Below, piece after piece: positions 16,118-26,861 of a stretch of DNA of 64,000 nucleotides. The notes under the pieces are model-generated. The model had not been told where the DNA came from. It made no database searches and saw only the letters and a program-made list of their open reading frames with translations. Origin of the DNA: Halosimplex carlsbadense 2-9-1 (GTDB lineage: Archaea; Halobacteriota; Halobacteria; Halobacteriales; Haloarculaceae); contig NZ_AOIU01000005.1 in NCBI RefSeq assembly GCF_000337455.1, forward strand, positions 1-64,000, given 5' to 3'. How positions within the stretch are numbered: position 1 is the stretch's first letter; each line of letters begins with the position of its first letter. Position numbers and translations under genes: made by a program.

Positions 16118-17755
16118 TCAGCCGCCCTCTTCGTCCGACTCCTCGCCGCCGAGCAACCGCCACGCACCGATCCCGAGGCCGGCCAGCGCCGCGGCGGGGC
16201 CGAACCCCGGGCCGTCGCCCGCGGTCGCGCTCTCCGTTGCCACTGCGTCGCTCGTCTCGGGCCGATCGTCGTCCGTCCCCTCGCCGCCGCCGTCGTCTTC
16301 CGTGGCGGGCCGACCGCCCGGATCGGTCGGGGCGACGGTCGCGTCGGTCGACCCGGAAGTGGGCGTCGGCGTCGCCCGGGCCACGTCGGGGAAGGTGTAG
16401 ACCCTCGCGGGTGCGTCGAGGTCCGACGGGTCCTCGAAGCTGGCAGCGACGACCGCTCCGCCGGGCGCCGTGAGCCGGGCCGTCCAGAAGTTCGTCGTCG
16501 ACGACCGCCGGAAGTACCGCACGCGTTCGGGCTCGGCGGGCTCGGTGAGGTCGTGGACCGCGACGCCGCCGCGGTACCACGAGGAGTACAGGTGGCCGGC
16601 TGCGAGTTCGAAGTTGTGCGCGGTCGTCCGGACCCCGTTGATATTCGTATCCGCCGTCGGCGGCGGCTCGATCGTCGACAGGTGTTGTGGCGAGCGGGGG
16701 TCGGCGATGTCGTAGATGGCGATCCCGCTCGGACCGCCGGGGTCGTCGGGGCCGGGCGTCGTCCCCTCCTTCCCGAAGTTGGAGTTCCAGCTCTCCTTGC
16801 CGACCGCGAGCAGCGAACTATCCGGGTCGGTCGCGGCGTAGTGGTCGTTGCCCGGCGGTTCGGAGCTCTCGCGGGCGACCGCCAGCCCGTCGAGTTCGGC
16901 CAGCGTCTCGGGGTCGCGCTCGCGCACGTCCGCGACGTACGCCGGCTCGGCGGGGTCGGACACGTCGAGGATCCAGGTGCCGGCGTCCCAGTAGGCGAGG
17001 TAGGCGAAGCCGTCGCGGACGAACACGTCGTGGAGCGTCCGCAACTGCAGGGGAACCGACTCCCAGACCGGATCGCGGTCCAGTACCGACCAGCGTGCGA
17101 CCTCGCGCGGCTCCTCGCGACCCAGGTCGACGACGAGCAGCGGGTTGGCCTCGCGGTCGCTCCGCGTGAGGTAGGCGTACTCGCCCGCGAGGTCGCAGTT
17201 GTGGACCGGGTAGGCCGTCTCGTAGGCCCGCAGGAACGCCGGGGCGGTCGGGTCGGACACGTCGAACAGCGCGACCCCGTAGAAGCTGTCGGGGTCGTAG
17301 CTCGCGGGGCCGCCGACGAGCAGGCGCCCGTCGTCGTACTTCACGTCCCGGACGCCGCCCATGCGCCGGGTCGTGCCCGGCGGCGAGATGTCCCGCTCGC
17401 TCGCGACGACCGTCGGGTTCGCGGGGTCGCGCAGGTCGAGGACGGCGAACCCGTCGCCGACCGCGACGAACGCCGTCTCGCCCTCGGGCGTCAGGACGGC
17501 CTCCGTCGCGCCTTCGACCGCGACGCTACCGATCGGTTCGTAGTCGGAGGTGGGAGTCGCGACCGCCTCTGTCGGCGTGGGCGTCGGCGTCCCGGACGGC
17601 GTAGCGGTCGAGTCGCCACTCGCGGTCGTCGCGTCCCCGGCCTCGCCCGATCCCGGCGCCGTCGGTCGAGCGTCGCCGTCGCGGGTCGCCAGGGCGGCGA
17701 CACCGGAGAGTGCGGCGGTCCCCGCGACCGCCCGCAGGAGGTGACGTCGATGCAC
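16118..17755 (-). CDS. Secreted LVIVD-repeat beta-propeller-like protein (paralog 1)
   Basis: A 545-aa exported protein. The N-terminus MHRRHLLRAVAGTAALSGVA is a twin-arginine-like signal. After a Thr/Pro-rich linker come several LVIVD-type repeats ([80 protein letters not shown]), expected to form a propeller outside the cell. A second Thr/acidic linker leads to [20 protein letters not shown], a PGF-CTERM-like tail normally processed by archaeosortase and anchored to the S-layer or membrane. It lies 67 bp downstream of a paralog in the same direction. Its function is unknown; surface binding is inferred. Confidence 0.85.
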   Translation of the reverse strand: MHRRHLLRAVAGTAALSGVAALATRDGDARPTAPGSGEAGDATTASGDSTATPSGTPTPTPTEAVATPTSDYEPIGSVAVEGATEAVLTPEGETAFVAVGDGFAVLDLRDPANPTVVASERDISPPGTTRRMGGVRDVKYDDGRLLVGGPASYDPDSFYGVALFDVSDPTAPAFLRAYETAYPVHNCDLAGEYAYLTRSDREANPLLVVDLGREEPREVARWSVLDRDPVWESVPLQLRTLHDVFVRDGFAYLAYWDAGTWILDVSDPAEPAYVADVRERDPETLAELDGLAVARESSEPPGNDHYAATDPDSSLLAVGKESWNSNFGKEGTTPGPDDPGGPSGIAIYDIADPRSPQHLSTIEPPPTADTNINGVRTTAHNFELAAGHLYSSWYRGGVAVHDLTEPAEPERVRYFRRSSTTNFWTARLTAPGGAVVAASFEDPSDLDAPARVYTFPDVARATPTPTSGSTDATVAPTDPGGRPATEDDGGGEGTDDDRPETSDAVATESATAGDGPGFGPAAALAGLGIGAWRLLGGEESDEEGG

Positions 17756-17822
17756 GTCCCCGGTCTAGCGGCCGACGGGTATCAGTTTCCCGGTAGGGCC
17801 GATCGGAGCGATGGCTCGGCGG

Positions 17823-19562
17823 TCACGGCTCGTCGCCGCGGTCGCCGAGCCGCCAGGCGCCGATGCCGAGCGCTGCCAGTCCCGACAGGACGCCCAGCCC
17901 GGCGCCGTCGCCGCTGGTGGTGTCGGTGGCTCCGCCGGTCGACCCGTCGGTCGCCGTAGCTGTGTCGTCCGCGGTCCCGCCGGCCGTCGCTGTCGCGGTC
18001 TCGCCGGCCATCCCGCTCGTCGCGGTCGTCGAGTCGGTGGGCGAGGCCGTCGGCGTCGGCGAATCCGTCGGCGTCGCGGTCGACATCGGCGAGTCGCCGG
18101 GCGTATCGGTCGGCGCCGCGGTCCCCTCGGAAGCCGTCGTCTCGACCGGTTCGGCGGTGTCCGTCGGCAGGTCGACGCCGGCGCCGGAGGGCGTCACCGT
18201 CGCCGGGTTGTCCGAAGGATCGGGGAACGTGTAGAACCCGCCCGGGCTGTCTCGCTCGGTCGGGTGACGGAAGCTCGTCGCGACGAAGAAGTCGCCGGGG
18301 ACGCCGGCTTGGGCCGTCCAGAAGCTCGTGCGGTCGCCGTCCATCCAGTGGGCCAGCTGCTCGGGGCTGGCCGGGTCGGAGATGTCGTGGACCTTCACCC
18401 CGCCGCGGTACCACGACGAGTAGAGGTAGTCGCCGACGATCTCGAAGTTGTGCGAGGTGGTCCAGAAGCCGCCGTTGCGGCGGGCGGTCTCGCCCTCGGG
18501 CGGTTGGGGCGGCTCGATCTCCGTCACCCGTTCGGGGCTGGCGGGATCGCTGATGTCGTAGAGTATGATCCCGCTGGGGCCGCCCAGGTCCTCCTCGTCG
18601 GACTCGTCGTCGTCGACGCCCCCTTCGAGGTTCCAGCTCTCCCCGCCGACCGCGAGCAGGTCGCCGTCGTCGTCGGGCTGGACGTAGTGGGCGTTGCCGT
18701 CCGGTTCGAGCGCGTATTCGATCGCCTCGCTCCCGCCCACGTCCTGTAGATCCGACAGGGAGTACTCCGACGCGTGGCCGACGTACGCGGGACTGGCGGG
18801 GTCTGACACGTCGAGGATCCATCCGCCCGCGTCCCAGTACGCCAGATACGCGCGTCCGTCCTGGACGTACATGTCGTGGAGGTTCACCAGATTGCCCGAC
18901 AGCTCGGCGTAGCCCGCGTCGTACTCGGCGGGCGACCACCGCGCGACCGACTCGGGCTGGTCCGGTGCCACGTGGACGATATCGAGTTCGCGCCCGTCGG
19001 TCAGGTAGGCGTACTCCCCGTGGAGGTCGGAGTTGTGGATGGTGTAGGTCGTCTCGTAGGTCTTCATCGGCCGCGGCTCGGTCGGGTCGGTCACGTCGTA
19101 CAGGGCGATCCCGCGGAACGGACCCGCCGCTGCCGAGGTCGCAAGCATCAGCCGACCCCGGTTGTACTTGATGTCGTAAAAGCCGGTGATGCTCCGACCG
19201 TCGGGTCCCGTGATCCCGGTGTAGGTCCCGATCACTTCGGGGCTCTCGGGGTCGGCGCAGTCGACGACGTAGAAGCCGTCGATCCGCGACGCGAAGGCGT
19301 ACCGGCCGGACGGCTCCATCACCGCCTCGGTGGTCTGGTAACCGGCCTGCTCGTTGGACACGTCGAGGCTGGCCAGCGGCTCGAAGCCGTCGGCGTCGGC
19401 GGTCACCGTGTCGCTCACCGGCGCGGTCGCCGTCGGCGTCGCGGTCGTCTGGGAGGAGGGCGATGCGTCGTCGTCGCTACCGGCGGCGGTCAGGGCGCTT
19501 CCCGCGATCCCTGCGAGACCGGCAGCGCCGACTGCTGAACGGAGGTATTCACGGCGGCGCAT
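17823..19562 (-). CDS. Secreted LVIVD-repeat protein (paralog 2)
   Basis: A 579-aa paralog of the adjacent downstream gene. ATG 19562 gives the Tat-like signal [20 protein letters not shown]. Repeats are [64 protein letters not shown] and [16 protein letters not shown]. The C-terminus has an unusually long Thr/Ser/Asp stretch (many [16 protein letters not shown] units, likely O-glycosylated) and ends in a degenerate sorting-like tail [20 protein letters not shown] without the PGF triplet. The two paralogs probably arose by tandem duplication and share an operon. Confidence 0.85.
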   Translation of the reverse strand: MRRREYLRSAVGAAGLAGIAGSALTAAGSDDDASPSSQTTATPTATAPVSDTVTADADGFEPLASLDVSNEQAGYQTTEAVMEPSGRYAFASRIDGFYVVDCADPESPEVIGTYTGITGPDGRSITGFYDIKYNRGRLMLATSAAAGPFRGIALYDVTDPTEPRPMKTYETTYTIHNSDLHGEYAYLTDGRELDIVHVAPDQPESVARWSPAEYDAGYAELSGNLVNLHDMYVQDGRAYLAYWDAGGWILDVSDPASPAYVGHASEYSLSDLQDVGGSEAIEYALEPDGNAHYVQPDDDGDLLAVGGESWNLEGGVDDDESDEEDLGGPSGIILYDISDPASPERVTEIEPPQPPEGETARRNGGFWTTSHNFEIVGDYLYSSWYRGGVKVHDISDPASPEQLAHWMDGDRTSFWTAQAGVPGDFFVATSFRHPTERDSPGGFYTFPDPSDNPATVTPSGAGVDLPTDTAEPVETTASEGTAAPTDTPGDSPMSTATPTDSPTPTASPTDSTTATSGMAGETATATAGGTADDTATATDGSTGGATDTTSGDGAGLGVLSGLAALGIGAWRLGDRGDEP

Positions 19563-19672
19563 GCACCACACTCTCCGGGCGGCTGTCGTTTAGGTTTGCT
19601 GATCGGTACGGCGGGTCCGCACCGACCGCGCTCGAACGCGCCCCTTTTCCACGCGCCCGGTGTAGGGCCCCC

Positions 19673-20290
19673 ATGTTCGAGTCACGCCCGGACCGCGACG
19701 CCGAGGTCGCCCTCGTCGGCCGGTCGAACGTCGGCAAGTCGACGCTCATGCGCGAGCTCACCGGTCACACCTTCGACACCGGCCAGCGCCCGGGCGTCAC
19801 CCGCTCGCCCAACCACTACGACTGGACCAGCGAGGACTTCATGATCACCGACCTCCCCGGCTTCGGCTTCATGGAGGGCGTCCCCGAGGACGTGCGCGAG
19901 CAGACCAAGACCGACATCGTCCGCTACATCGAGGACAACGCCGACAAAATTCTGACCGCCGTCCTCGTCGTCGACGGCAAGGCGGCCGTCGATATCATCG
20001 ACCGCCACTCGGGCCCCGACGAGGTCCCTTACGACGTGGAGATGTTTCACTTCCTGCGGGACGTGGACGTACCCGTCGTCGTCGCCGTCAACAAGATGGA
20101 CAAGGTCGACGACCGCGACGAGCGCCTGAACGAACTCTGCGACCGCCTCGGCCTCTATCCCCCCTGGAAACAGTGGCAGAACACCATCGCTCCCATCTCC
20201 GCGAAACGGGGCTCCATCGAACCCATGACCGATGCCGTCCGCCACCACCTCCACGAAGCCGAGCGCGACGACCTCTTTCAGTTCTTCTGA
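19673..20290 (+). CDS. engB: GTP-binding protein EngB
   Basis: A 205-aa TrmE-Era-EngA-EngB family GTPase; bacterial EngB is needed for large-subunit ribosome assembly and archaeal homologs are assumed to act likewise. The G motifs are complete: G1 [19 protein letters not shown]2 [13 protein letters not shown] (Thr), G3 [13 protein letters not shown]4 [13 protein letters not shown] and G5-like [12 protein letters not shown] 19673 is chosen because it precedes the P-loop by the usual distance. It is divergent from the LVIVD gene with a 110-bp intergenic region. Confidence 0.92.
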   Translation: MFESRPDRDAEVALVGRSNVGKSTLMRELTGHTFDTGQRPGVTRSPNHYDWTSEDFMITDLPGFGFMEGVPEDVREQTKTDIVRYIEDNADKILTAVLVVDGKAAVDIIDRHSGPDEVPYDVEMFHFLRDVDVPVVVAVNKMDKVDDRDERLNELCDRLGLYPPWKQWQNTIAPISAKRGSIEPMTDAVRHHLHEAERDDLFQFF

Positions 20291-20400
20291 CCGCGGGTGC
20301 GAGCGGCGGCGGAGGCGGTGGCCGCTCCGGCCCGTTATCATCTGGCGAAAATCGGACCGTGCGCTCAATACCCCGAGGTGCAACTACCGGACAGGCACTG

Positions 20401-22044
20401 ATGGTAGCTTTCTCACTCCCGTTTCTCACGTACGTCTCCGCGTACGGCGCGGCCGTTCTCGGCTGCGGGCTGTCGGTCCCGCGGGCGCGAACGGTACAGG
20501 ACGAAGCCACCCGGCGCGGCCTGGTCTGGCTGTTGGTCGCCAGCGGCGGCTGGGCGCTGTTCGAACTCGGCTTTCTGGTCGCCCCCACCCAGGGGACGGC
20601 CTACGCGGCGTATCTGGTCAGTCTCGTCGTCGGTCTGACGACGGTGGGCGCGTGGCTGTACTTCTGCTCGGCGTACACCGGGCGGACGTTCCACCGGAAC
20701 GGTACCTACCGCCGGGCGGCGGTCGCCGTCTACGTCGCCATCGTCGCTGTCAAACTGACCAACCCGCTCCACGGACTGTACTTCTCGACGGCGTTCGTCA
20801 CGACGCCGTTCGTCCAGATGACGGTCCGCCACGGCGTCGTCCACTGGGTCGTGACGGGGCTGTCCTACGCGCTGGCGGCGGTCGGCTTCTTCATGCTCTA
20901 CGAGCTGTTCCTCGAAGCGGGCCACGACACGCGGCCGCTTGGGGCGGTCGTCGCGGTGACCGGGCTCCCGGTCGTGCTCGACATCGTCGGGTTCGCCACG
21001 CCCGTCCTGCTGGATATCAACTACGAACCGCTCGGCGTCGCGGTGTTCGCGGTCGGCGTCCTCTACCTGTTCGACGAACGGTTCCTCGCGGTCCAGCTCA
21101 CCGGCGGCGTCGAGGAACCGGTCGTCTACCTCGACGACGACGGCCGTGTCCGCGAGTACAACGACCGGGCCGAGCGGCTGTTTCCGTCGCTGCCGTCGGC
21201 GGTCGGCGACCCGTTCGAAGCGGCGCTGCCGTCGGCGGCCGAGGAGCTGTCTGCGGAGCGGTCGGTCCTCGAACGGTCCGAGGACGGCGAGACGCGCTAC
21301 TACCTGGTCAGCGACGCCGCGTTCTCGCTGGGCCAGACCGACATCGGCCGGCTGGTGCTGTTCTCGGACGTGACCGAGACCGAACGCCAGCGGCGCGAGC
21401 TCGAACGGCACAACGACCAGCTCGAAGGGTTCGCGGCCGCGATCAGGCACGAGCTGCTCAACTCGCTCCAGATCGTCGACGGCCGGGTGACCGTCGCGGC
21501 CGAGGCGCTGACCGAGGGCGACGTCTCCCGAGCCCGGGACTCGCTGGCGACCGCCTCCGATCGCGCGGACCGAATGTCGACCGTCGTCGACGACCTCGCC
21601 GACCTCGCGCGCCACGGACAGACGCCGGAGCGCGTGCGGACGGTCGAGGTCGGTGCGGTCGCGCGGGCGGCGTTCGACGACGCCGTGACCGGTGACCTCT
21701 CGCTGTCGGTCGAGTCAGGCGACGTAGAGGCCAACGAGCCGCGCCTGCAGGACATGTTCCGGAACGCCTTCGAGTTCGCCGCGCACAACGACGCGTCGAC
21801 GGTGACGGTGTCGCTACGGCAGGACGGCTTCGCGGTCACCGACGACGGCACCCCGCCGACCGGGACGCCCCCGGAGGCGTACTTCGACTACGGCGGTGCG
21901 GTCCCCGACTCGGCGGCGGGGATGACCCTCCCGAACCTGCGGATGCTGGCTCGGACCCAGGGCTGGACGGCGACGCTCGACACCGACTACGAAGACGGCG
22001 TCCGGATCGTCGTCACCGGCGCGACGGTCCGTCCCGCGGCGTGA
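20401..22044 (+). CDS. 7TM-type membrane sensor histidine kinase
   Basis: A 547-aa kinase. Residues about 1-225 hold seven hydrophobic helices of the histidine-kinase N-terminal 7TM type (LTYVSAYGAAVLGCGLSV through LGVAVFAVGVLYLFDERF). A degenerate PAS domain follows (about 235-330: EEPVVYLDDDGRVREYNDRAERLFP). The HisKA region has the H-box FAAAIRHELLNSLQIVDGR with the phospho-acceptor His. The ATPase part has an N-box MFRNAFEFAAHNDASTV and a late VTDDGTPPTGTPPEAYF and GMTLPNLRML. The N-box Asn pair of classical kinases is only partly kept (RNAFEFAAHN). No response regulator is adjacent. The ATG at 20401 starts just before the first TM. Confidence 0.87.
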   Translation: MVAFSLPFLTYVSAYGAAVLGCGLSVPRARTVQDEATRRGLVWLLVASGGWALFELGFLVAPTQGTAYAAYLVSLVVGLTTVGAWLYFCSAYTGRTFHRNGTYRRAAVAVYVAIVAVKLTNPLHGLYFSTAFVTTPFVQMTVRHGVVHWVVTGLSYALAAVGFFMLYELFLEAGHDTRPLGAVVAVTGLPVVLDIVGFATPVLLDINYEPLGVAVFAVGVLYLFDERFLAVQLTGGVEEPVVYLDDDGRVREYNDRAERLFPSLPSAVGDPFEAALPSAAEELSAERSVLERSEDGETRYYLVSDAAFSLGQTDIGRLVLFSDVTETERQRRELERHNDQLEGFAAAIRHELLNSLQIVDGRVTVAAEALTEGDVSRARDSLATASDRADRMSTVVDDLADLARHGQTPERVRTVEVGAVARAAFDDAVTGDLSLSVESGDVEANEPRLQDMFRNAFEFAAHNDASTVTVSLRQDGFAVTDDGTPPTGTPPEAYFDYGGAVPDSAAGMTLPNLRMLARTQGWTATLDTDYEDGVRIVVTGATVRPAA

Positions 22045-22128
22045 CTCGGCGGGACCGTGCGGTCGGGGCGGAACGCGATCGGGTCTAAAACTGCTGGCCC
22101 GCCGGCGCTCACGGGGCCACGAGGGCGG

Positions 22129-22491
<363 letters not shown>

Positions 22492-22624
22492 TCAGCGAGC
22501 AGACTTCCGACATTACGCATCCGCCTACGAAATGGACCTATTAAACACTGTCGGGACCTCCCACGGTCGCCGTCCAGGCGGTCGGGGACGCCCCGCTCCG
22601 GCGGGCGCCGCGTCGCCCCGGGAC

Positions 22625-24877
22625 TCAGGCGCCGCGCCACCCGACCATGTCGTCGACCAGATCGACCGCCTCGTCGGCCTCCTCGCGGGTGACCCGGCCG
22701 GCGTATTTGGCGCGCTCGCGGACGGCCGCGACCTGCGCGGCCCGCTCGTCCGCGCCGATGGACGCGAGGTACTGCCGCGGCGTCTCCTCGGGTCGGCGCG
22801 GGCGATGGCGCTCGGCGAGGACGTACTCCAGGCGGTCGAACGCCCGCTCGGCGTCGGTCTCGGGGTCTTTCGTCGGCTGGTAGCGCAGCCACACCGCTCG
22901 GTAGATCCGGCCGGTGACGCCCGTCCGCCGGAGGGCGACGACCGCACCGACGAGGACGATAGTCGCCAGCGTCGCCTCCGCGCGAGTGGGCGGGCGGCCG
23001 TCGAGCGGGCCGGCCGCGCCGTCGTCGCCCTCGTCGGCGTCGCCGCCACCGGGGGCGTTCGTCGGCGGGCGCGTGACGGTGATATTCGAGGTGTCCACGT
23101 CGCCCGTGGGACCGCCGCCGGGGCGGGTGATCCGGTCGGGGACGGTGACCTGTCCGGGCGCTTCCTGGACGGGCTGTTCGGCCCGGGGAGTGAGCGGCGC
23201 GGGCGTGGCCGTCGGCGTCGGCGTCCAATCGCCGCTCCCGGTCTCGTTCGTGTCGACGTCGGTGCGGTTGCTCTCGCGGGCCTCGGTGAGTTCGCCCTGT
23301 TCGGCGGCCTGTCGCGGGCCCGCGGGGGTCGGATCGAAGCGCACCCAGCCCACTTCGGGGAAGTACACCTCGACCCAGGCGTGGGCGTCGTAGCCGCGGA
23401 CGACCCACTCGTCCTCGGCGACGCGCTCGCCGGACGTGTAGCCGACGGCCATCCGCGCCGGGATGTCCTGGGTCCGGAGCATCGTGGCCATCGTCGTCGC
23501 GAAGTAGGTGCAGTAGCCGGCGTCCATCTCGAAGAGGAACTCGTCGGCGGTGTTCCCGCGGGGTCGCTCCACGTCCAGGGAGTAGTTCTTGTTGTTCTCC
23601 AGCCACCGCTCGACGACCCGCGCGGTCGCGTAGGGGTTGTCGGCGCGGGCGGTGATCCGCTCGGTCCGTTCGGCGACGCGGTCGGGCGTGCTGGAGGGCA
23701 ATCGCGTGAACCGTTCGGCGACAGCCGAGGGGTAGTCGGTCCCGGCCGACCGCAGGTCGCGCGCGCTCGCGACCGGGACGCGGCTGGTGACGCTGTAGCG
23801 CTCACCGCTCGCCAGCGACCCGTCGAGTTCGAGGCCGTCGAGGTCGGTCACGCGCGCGCGGTCGGAAACGCTCCCACTGACTTCGACGGGCTTCCAGGCC
23901 GCGGGCAGGACGCTGATCTCGTCGATGGCGGTGACGGTCTGACTGACCGCCCGACTCTGACCGGGCGGCCCCCGGATGCGGCCGTTGTAGGAGTAGCTGC
24001 TCCCGGTCCGGATCCAGCCGTCGCCGGTGTAGCGGTCGTAACTCCCGACCTGCCAGTACGACTCCGCGTCGCTCTCGACGCGGAACCGAACCGCCGGCGA
24101 CAGCGAGAGGTTGCCCGCGATACCCAGCTGGCTGTCGGCCTCCACGAGGTTCGCCTCGACGCTGCCGCCCGGGCCGCCGGTCTGGAAGCTCGACCAGGTG
24201 TCGGCGGTCCGCGAGGGGCCGGCGGGGACGACCGGCGCGATCGCCGAGAGCAGAATCAGCGCCGCCAACAGAACCGCCAGCGGCTCGGCCGCTCGCAGGG
24301 AGTCGCCCCGACGGTCCATGTCGCCGACGGCGACCGCGACGATACCGCCGACGACGCCCAGCAGCGTCGTCACGTTCGAGGCGTCGCCGGTCAGCACGAG
24401 AAAGCCTAGCGTCGCCCCGCCGGCGAGGACGCCGCCGACGTAGCGCCGACGCACGGCGAGATACCACGTCAGAAAGAGCGGACCGGGCGCGACGCCGAGC
24501 ACCCACAGGTCGACGTTGGTCACCTGCAACAGCGACCGCCCGGTCATCAGCGCGACCGCGTCGGTGAGCAGCGGGACCAGCGGCGGCTGGCGCGGCAGGC
24601 TGACGATGTACAGCCCCAGCCCGGTCGCCAGCAGCCCGACCGCGACGACCGCCGCCCAGCGCAGCCGTAGCGACCGGGCCAGCAGCGTCCCCGCACCCAG
24701 CGTCGCCGCCCCGAGGACGAGAAACACCAGCGGTTCGCCAGTCACGTCGATGAAGTGATAGAAGACGGAGCCGTAGGCCGCGATCAGCAGGCCGATCCCG
24801 CCGAGCGCGACGGCCCTGACCGAATCGAGCCCCTTCAGGTCGAGCGCGGCGTCGGCCGCGCGCGTCTCGGTGCTCAC
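22625..24877 (-). CDS. Membrane transglutaminase-like protein (DUF3488/TgpA type)
   Basis: A 750-aa membrane protein. The N-terminal 200 residues contain about six TM helices (LLIAAYGSVFYHFID; LILLSAIAPVVPA). Residues about 390-520 hold an extracytoplasmic transglutaminase-like fold with the triad Cys (MDAGYCTYFATTMATM), His (GYDAHAWVEVYFP) and Asp (VGWVRFDPTPAG). After a Pro/Thr linker there is a further TM (VALRRTGVTGRIYR) and a cytoplasmic DUF4129-like end (AFDRLEYVLAERHRPRRPEE). It resembles bacterial TgpA. It overlaps the DUF58 gene by 4 nt and is the third gene of a moxR-DUF58-transglutaminase operon, a widespread set linked to cell-surface protein processing. The substrate is unknown. 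Confidence 0.88.
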   Translation of the reverse strand: MSTETRAADAALDLKGLDSVRAVALGGIGLLIAAYGSVFYHFIDVTGEPLVFLVLGAATLGAGTLLARSLRLRWAAVVAVGLLATGLGLYIVSLPRQPPLVPLLTDAVALMTGRSLLQVTNVDLWVLGVAPGPLFLTWYLAVRRRYVGGVLAGGATLGFLVLTGDASNVTTLLGVVGGIVAVAVGDMDRRGDSLRAAEPLAVLLAALILLSAIAPVVPAGPSRTADTWSSFQTGGPGGSVEANLVEADSQLGIAGNLSLSPAVRFRVESDAESYWQVGSYDRYTGDGWIRTGSSYSYNGRIRGPPGQSRAVSQTVTAIDEISVLPAAWKPVEVSGSVSDRARVTDLDGLELDGSLASGERYSVTSRVPVASARDLRSAGTDYPSAVAERFTRLPSSTPDRVAERTERITARADNPYATARVVERWLENNKNYSLDVERPRGNTADEFLFEMDAGYCTYFATTMATMLRTQDIPARMAVGYTSGERVAEDEWVVRGYDAHAWVEVYFPEVGWVRFDPTPAGPRQAAEQGELTEARESNRTDVDTNETGSGDWTPTPTATPAPLTPRAEQPVQEAPGQVTVPDRITRPGGGPTGDVDTSNITVTRPPTNAPGGGDADEGDDGAAGPLDGRPPTRAEATLATIVLVGAVVALRRTGVTGRIYRAVWLRYQPTKDPETDAERAFDRLEYVLAERHRPRRPEETPRQYLASIGADERAAQVAAVRERAKYAGRVTREEADEAVDLVDDMVGWRGA

Positions 24878-25893
24878 GATCCGACCCCCCGGGCCGACAG
24901 CGGGTTCTCGCGACTGGCCGTGACCGCCTCGAAGTCGCGTTCGTCGGTGCCGAAGGCGAGGGTGACGCCGTCGGAGTCGCTCCGGACGACCACGTCGGCG
25001 TCGGCGAGCACGTCGTCGTCGAGGGTGTACGTCTGGAACGGCGAGGTGAAGTCGGTGTCCGTCTCGGCGAGCGTCGCGAGCAGTCGCTGGCGGTGGTGGT
25101 CACCCCGGCCAAGTCTGACGTGGGCGTCGGGGAGTCGGAGTTCGACGGCCAGCCCGGCGTCGAGCGCCATGACGGCGACGCTGGCGGCCGCCGCGGCCAT
25201 CTCGTCGATCGACCCGGCGTCGCCGACCGCGGCGATAGTGATATCGTCGTCCTCGACGCGGTTGTCGGCGAACTCGGTGACGTAGATCTCGTCGGGCGAT
25301 TTGGCCGTCGACTTCCAGTGGACGTCCCGCAGCGGGTCGCCCGGCGCGTACTCGCGGATGGAGTCGAACTCCTGGCGCTCGACCTCCGAGCGATCGAGGA
25401 CGTGCTGGAGGATGGCCTGCCGGCCGGCGACCTGATACACCGGCGGGTAGACGAGCACGCGCGTCGTCGAGCCGGCCTGGGTGGTCCGTTCGACCAGCCC
25501 CAGCATGTCCCGGACCCGGACAGTCAGCGGACCCAGCTTGTGTCGCCCCCGTTCGACGCAGGTCAGCGAGTAGGCGAACGTCGTCGGCAGCGACGCCTCG
25601 GCGCTCGCGCCCTCGGCGTCGAGCCCCTCGGGGACGGTCTCGTCGATCTCGGCGACGCCGCCGCCGTCGACGTCGACGGTCACCTCGCGGGTATCGCCGG
25701 GGAAGCTGGCCGGAACGCGGTCGCGCTCGCCCGTCGGGGCCGACGTGCGCCACAGCTGGACCGCCGAGGCCAGCAGGACCACGACGGCGGGCGCGGCGAT
25801 CGCGTTGAGCGCCCGGGCGCCGTACGTGATCGCCAGCGCCTCCGCGAGGACGACCACGCCCAGGACGCCGTAGCCCCTGCGTGTCAGCTTCAT
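24874..25893 (-). CDS. DUF58 (vWA-like) membrane-anchored protein
   Basis: A 339-aa protein with two N-terminal hydrophobic segments (YGVLGVVVLAEALAITYGA, LNAIAAPAVVVLLASAVQL), a beta-rich extracellular-type middle part, and the DUF58 signature REYAPGDPLRDVHWKSTAKS (residues about 195-214), followed by a vWA-related fold. DUF58 proteins are typical partners of MoxR ATPases. The ATG at 25893 overlaps the moxR stop in a TGATG arrangement and the stop overlaps the transglutaminase start, so the three genes are translationally coupled. Confidence 0.87.
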   Translation of the reverse strand: MKLTRRGYGVLGVVVLAEALAITYGARALNAIAAPAVVVLLASAVQLWRTSAPTGERDRVPASFPGDTREVTVDVDGGGVAEIDETVPEGLDAEGASAEASLPTTFAYSLTCVERGRHKLGPLTVRVRDMLGLVERTTQAGSTTRVLVYPPVYQVAGRQAILQHVLDRSEVERQEFDSIREYAPGDPLRDVHWKSTAKSPDEIYVTEFADNRVEDDDITIAAVGDAGSIDEMAAAAASVAVMALDAGLAVELRLPDAHVRLGRGDHHRQRLLATLAETDTDFTSPFQTYTLDDDVLADADVVVRSDSDGVTLAFGTDERDFEAVTASRENPLSARGVGS

Positions 25894-26861
25894 CACTCGA
25901 CGCGGACGGATTCGAGCGCGTTCTCGACGACGGCCCGCGGCGTCGTCTCGTCCGTACTCGTCCGGATGCGATGCGGGAAGACGACCTCGGCCTCGGTCTG
26001 GACGTCGTCAGGGATGACGTAGTCCCGCCCCTCCAGGATCGCCCGGCCCTGAGCCGCGCGCAACACCGCCAGTCCGCCGCGGGGACTCACGCCGAGTTCG
26101 GCGTGGCGGCGGGTGAACTGCGACAGCCGCGTCACGTACGCGCGGACGCTCTCTTCGACGGTGACGTTCGCGGCGGTCTCGCGTGCGCGTCGGAGGTCGT
26201 CCAGCGTCGCCACCGATTTGAGTTCGTCGATGGGGTGGTGGCCGACCATCCGGTCCAGCATCTCCGTCTCCTCGTCGCGACCGGGATACCCCAGCTGCAG
26301 CTTCTTCATGAACCGGTCGAGTTCGGCCATCGGCAGCTCGTAGGTGCGGTCGCGCTCGACGGTGTTCTGGGTCGCGATAACCGTGAACGGCCGGGGCAAC
26401 GAGTGGGTTTCGCCGTCGACCGTGACCTGGTCTTCCTCCATGGCTTCGAGCAGCGCCGACTGCGTTTTCGGCGGCGCACGGTTGATCTCGTCGCCGAGGA
26501 CGACGTTGGCGAAGACGGGCCCCGGTCGGAACTCGAAGGTCTCGGTCTGCTGGTTGTAGACGTTGACGCCGGTCACGTCCGAGGGCAGCAGGTCGGGCGT
26601 GAACTGGACGCGCTTGAACGAACCGTCGAACGACCGGGAGACCGCCCTGGCGAGCATCGTTTTGCCGACGCCGGGCACGTCCTCCAGCAGGATGTGGCCG
26701 CGTCCGAGCAGGGCGGTGAGGATGTGTTCGATCTCGCTGTGGTGGCCGACGATCACCTGTTCGACGTTGTCGACGACCCGCGAGACCACCGACTGGGCGT
26801 CGTCTACGTCTTCGACGGTACTCTCCTGGCGACCGGAGACTGGGGTGTCTGTGTCTGTCAT
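25893..26861 (-). CDS. MoxR-family AAA+ ATPase
   Basis: A 322-aa AAA+ ATPase. Walker A is EDVPGVGKTMLARAV (about residues 57-71); Walker B is VLGDEINRAPPKTQSALLEAM; sensor 1 is FTVIATQNTVERDRTYELP; the arginine-finger region is ELPMAELDRFMKKLQLGYPG. MoxR proteins act as chaperones that activate partner proteins, commonly DUF58/vWA proteins. Here it heads the operon with DUF58 and transglutaminase genes. The ATG at 26861 follows a roughly 820-bp hairpin-rich intergenic region that should contain the promoter. Confidence 0.92.
   Translation of the reverse strand: MTDTDTPVSGRQESTVEDVDDAQSVVSRVVDNVEQVIVGHHSEIEHILTALLGRGHILLEDVPGVGKTMLARAVSRSFDGSFKRVQFTPDLLPSDVTGVNVYNQQTETFEFRPGPVFANVVLGDEINRAPPKTQSALLEAMEEDQVTVDGETHSLPRPFTVIATQNTVERDRTYELPMAELDRFMKKLQLGYPGRDEETEMLDRMVGHHPIDELKSVATLDDLRRARETAANVTVEESVRAYVTRLSQFTRRHAELGVSPRGGLAVLRAAQGRAILEGRDYVIPDDVQTEAEVVFPHRIRTSTDETTPRAVVENALESVRVE

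Noticed and set aside
14416..16167. 583-aa minus-strand open frame opposite FAU-1
   Set aside because: Antisense shadow of a recognised gene; composition is typical of reversed haloarchaeal coding DNA.
16200..19500. Repeated GGCGGGGTCGGACACGTCGAGGAT-like DNA units as a possible repeat array
   Set aside because: They encode the LVIVD protein repeats of two paralogs; no non-coding array is present.
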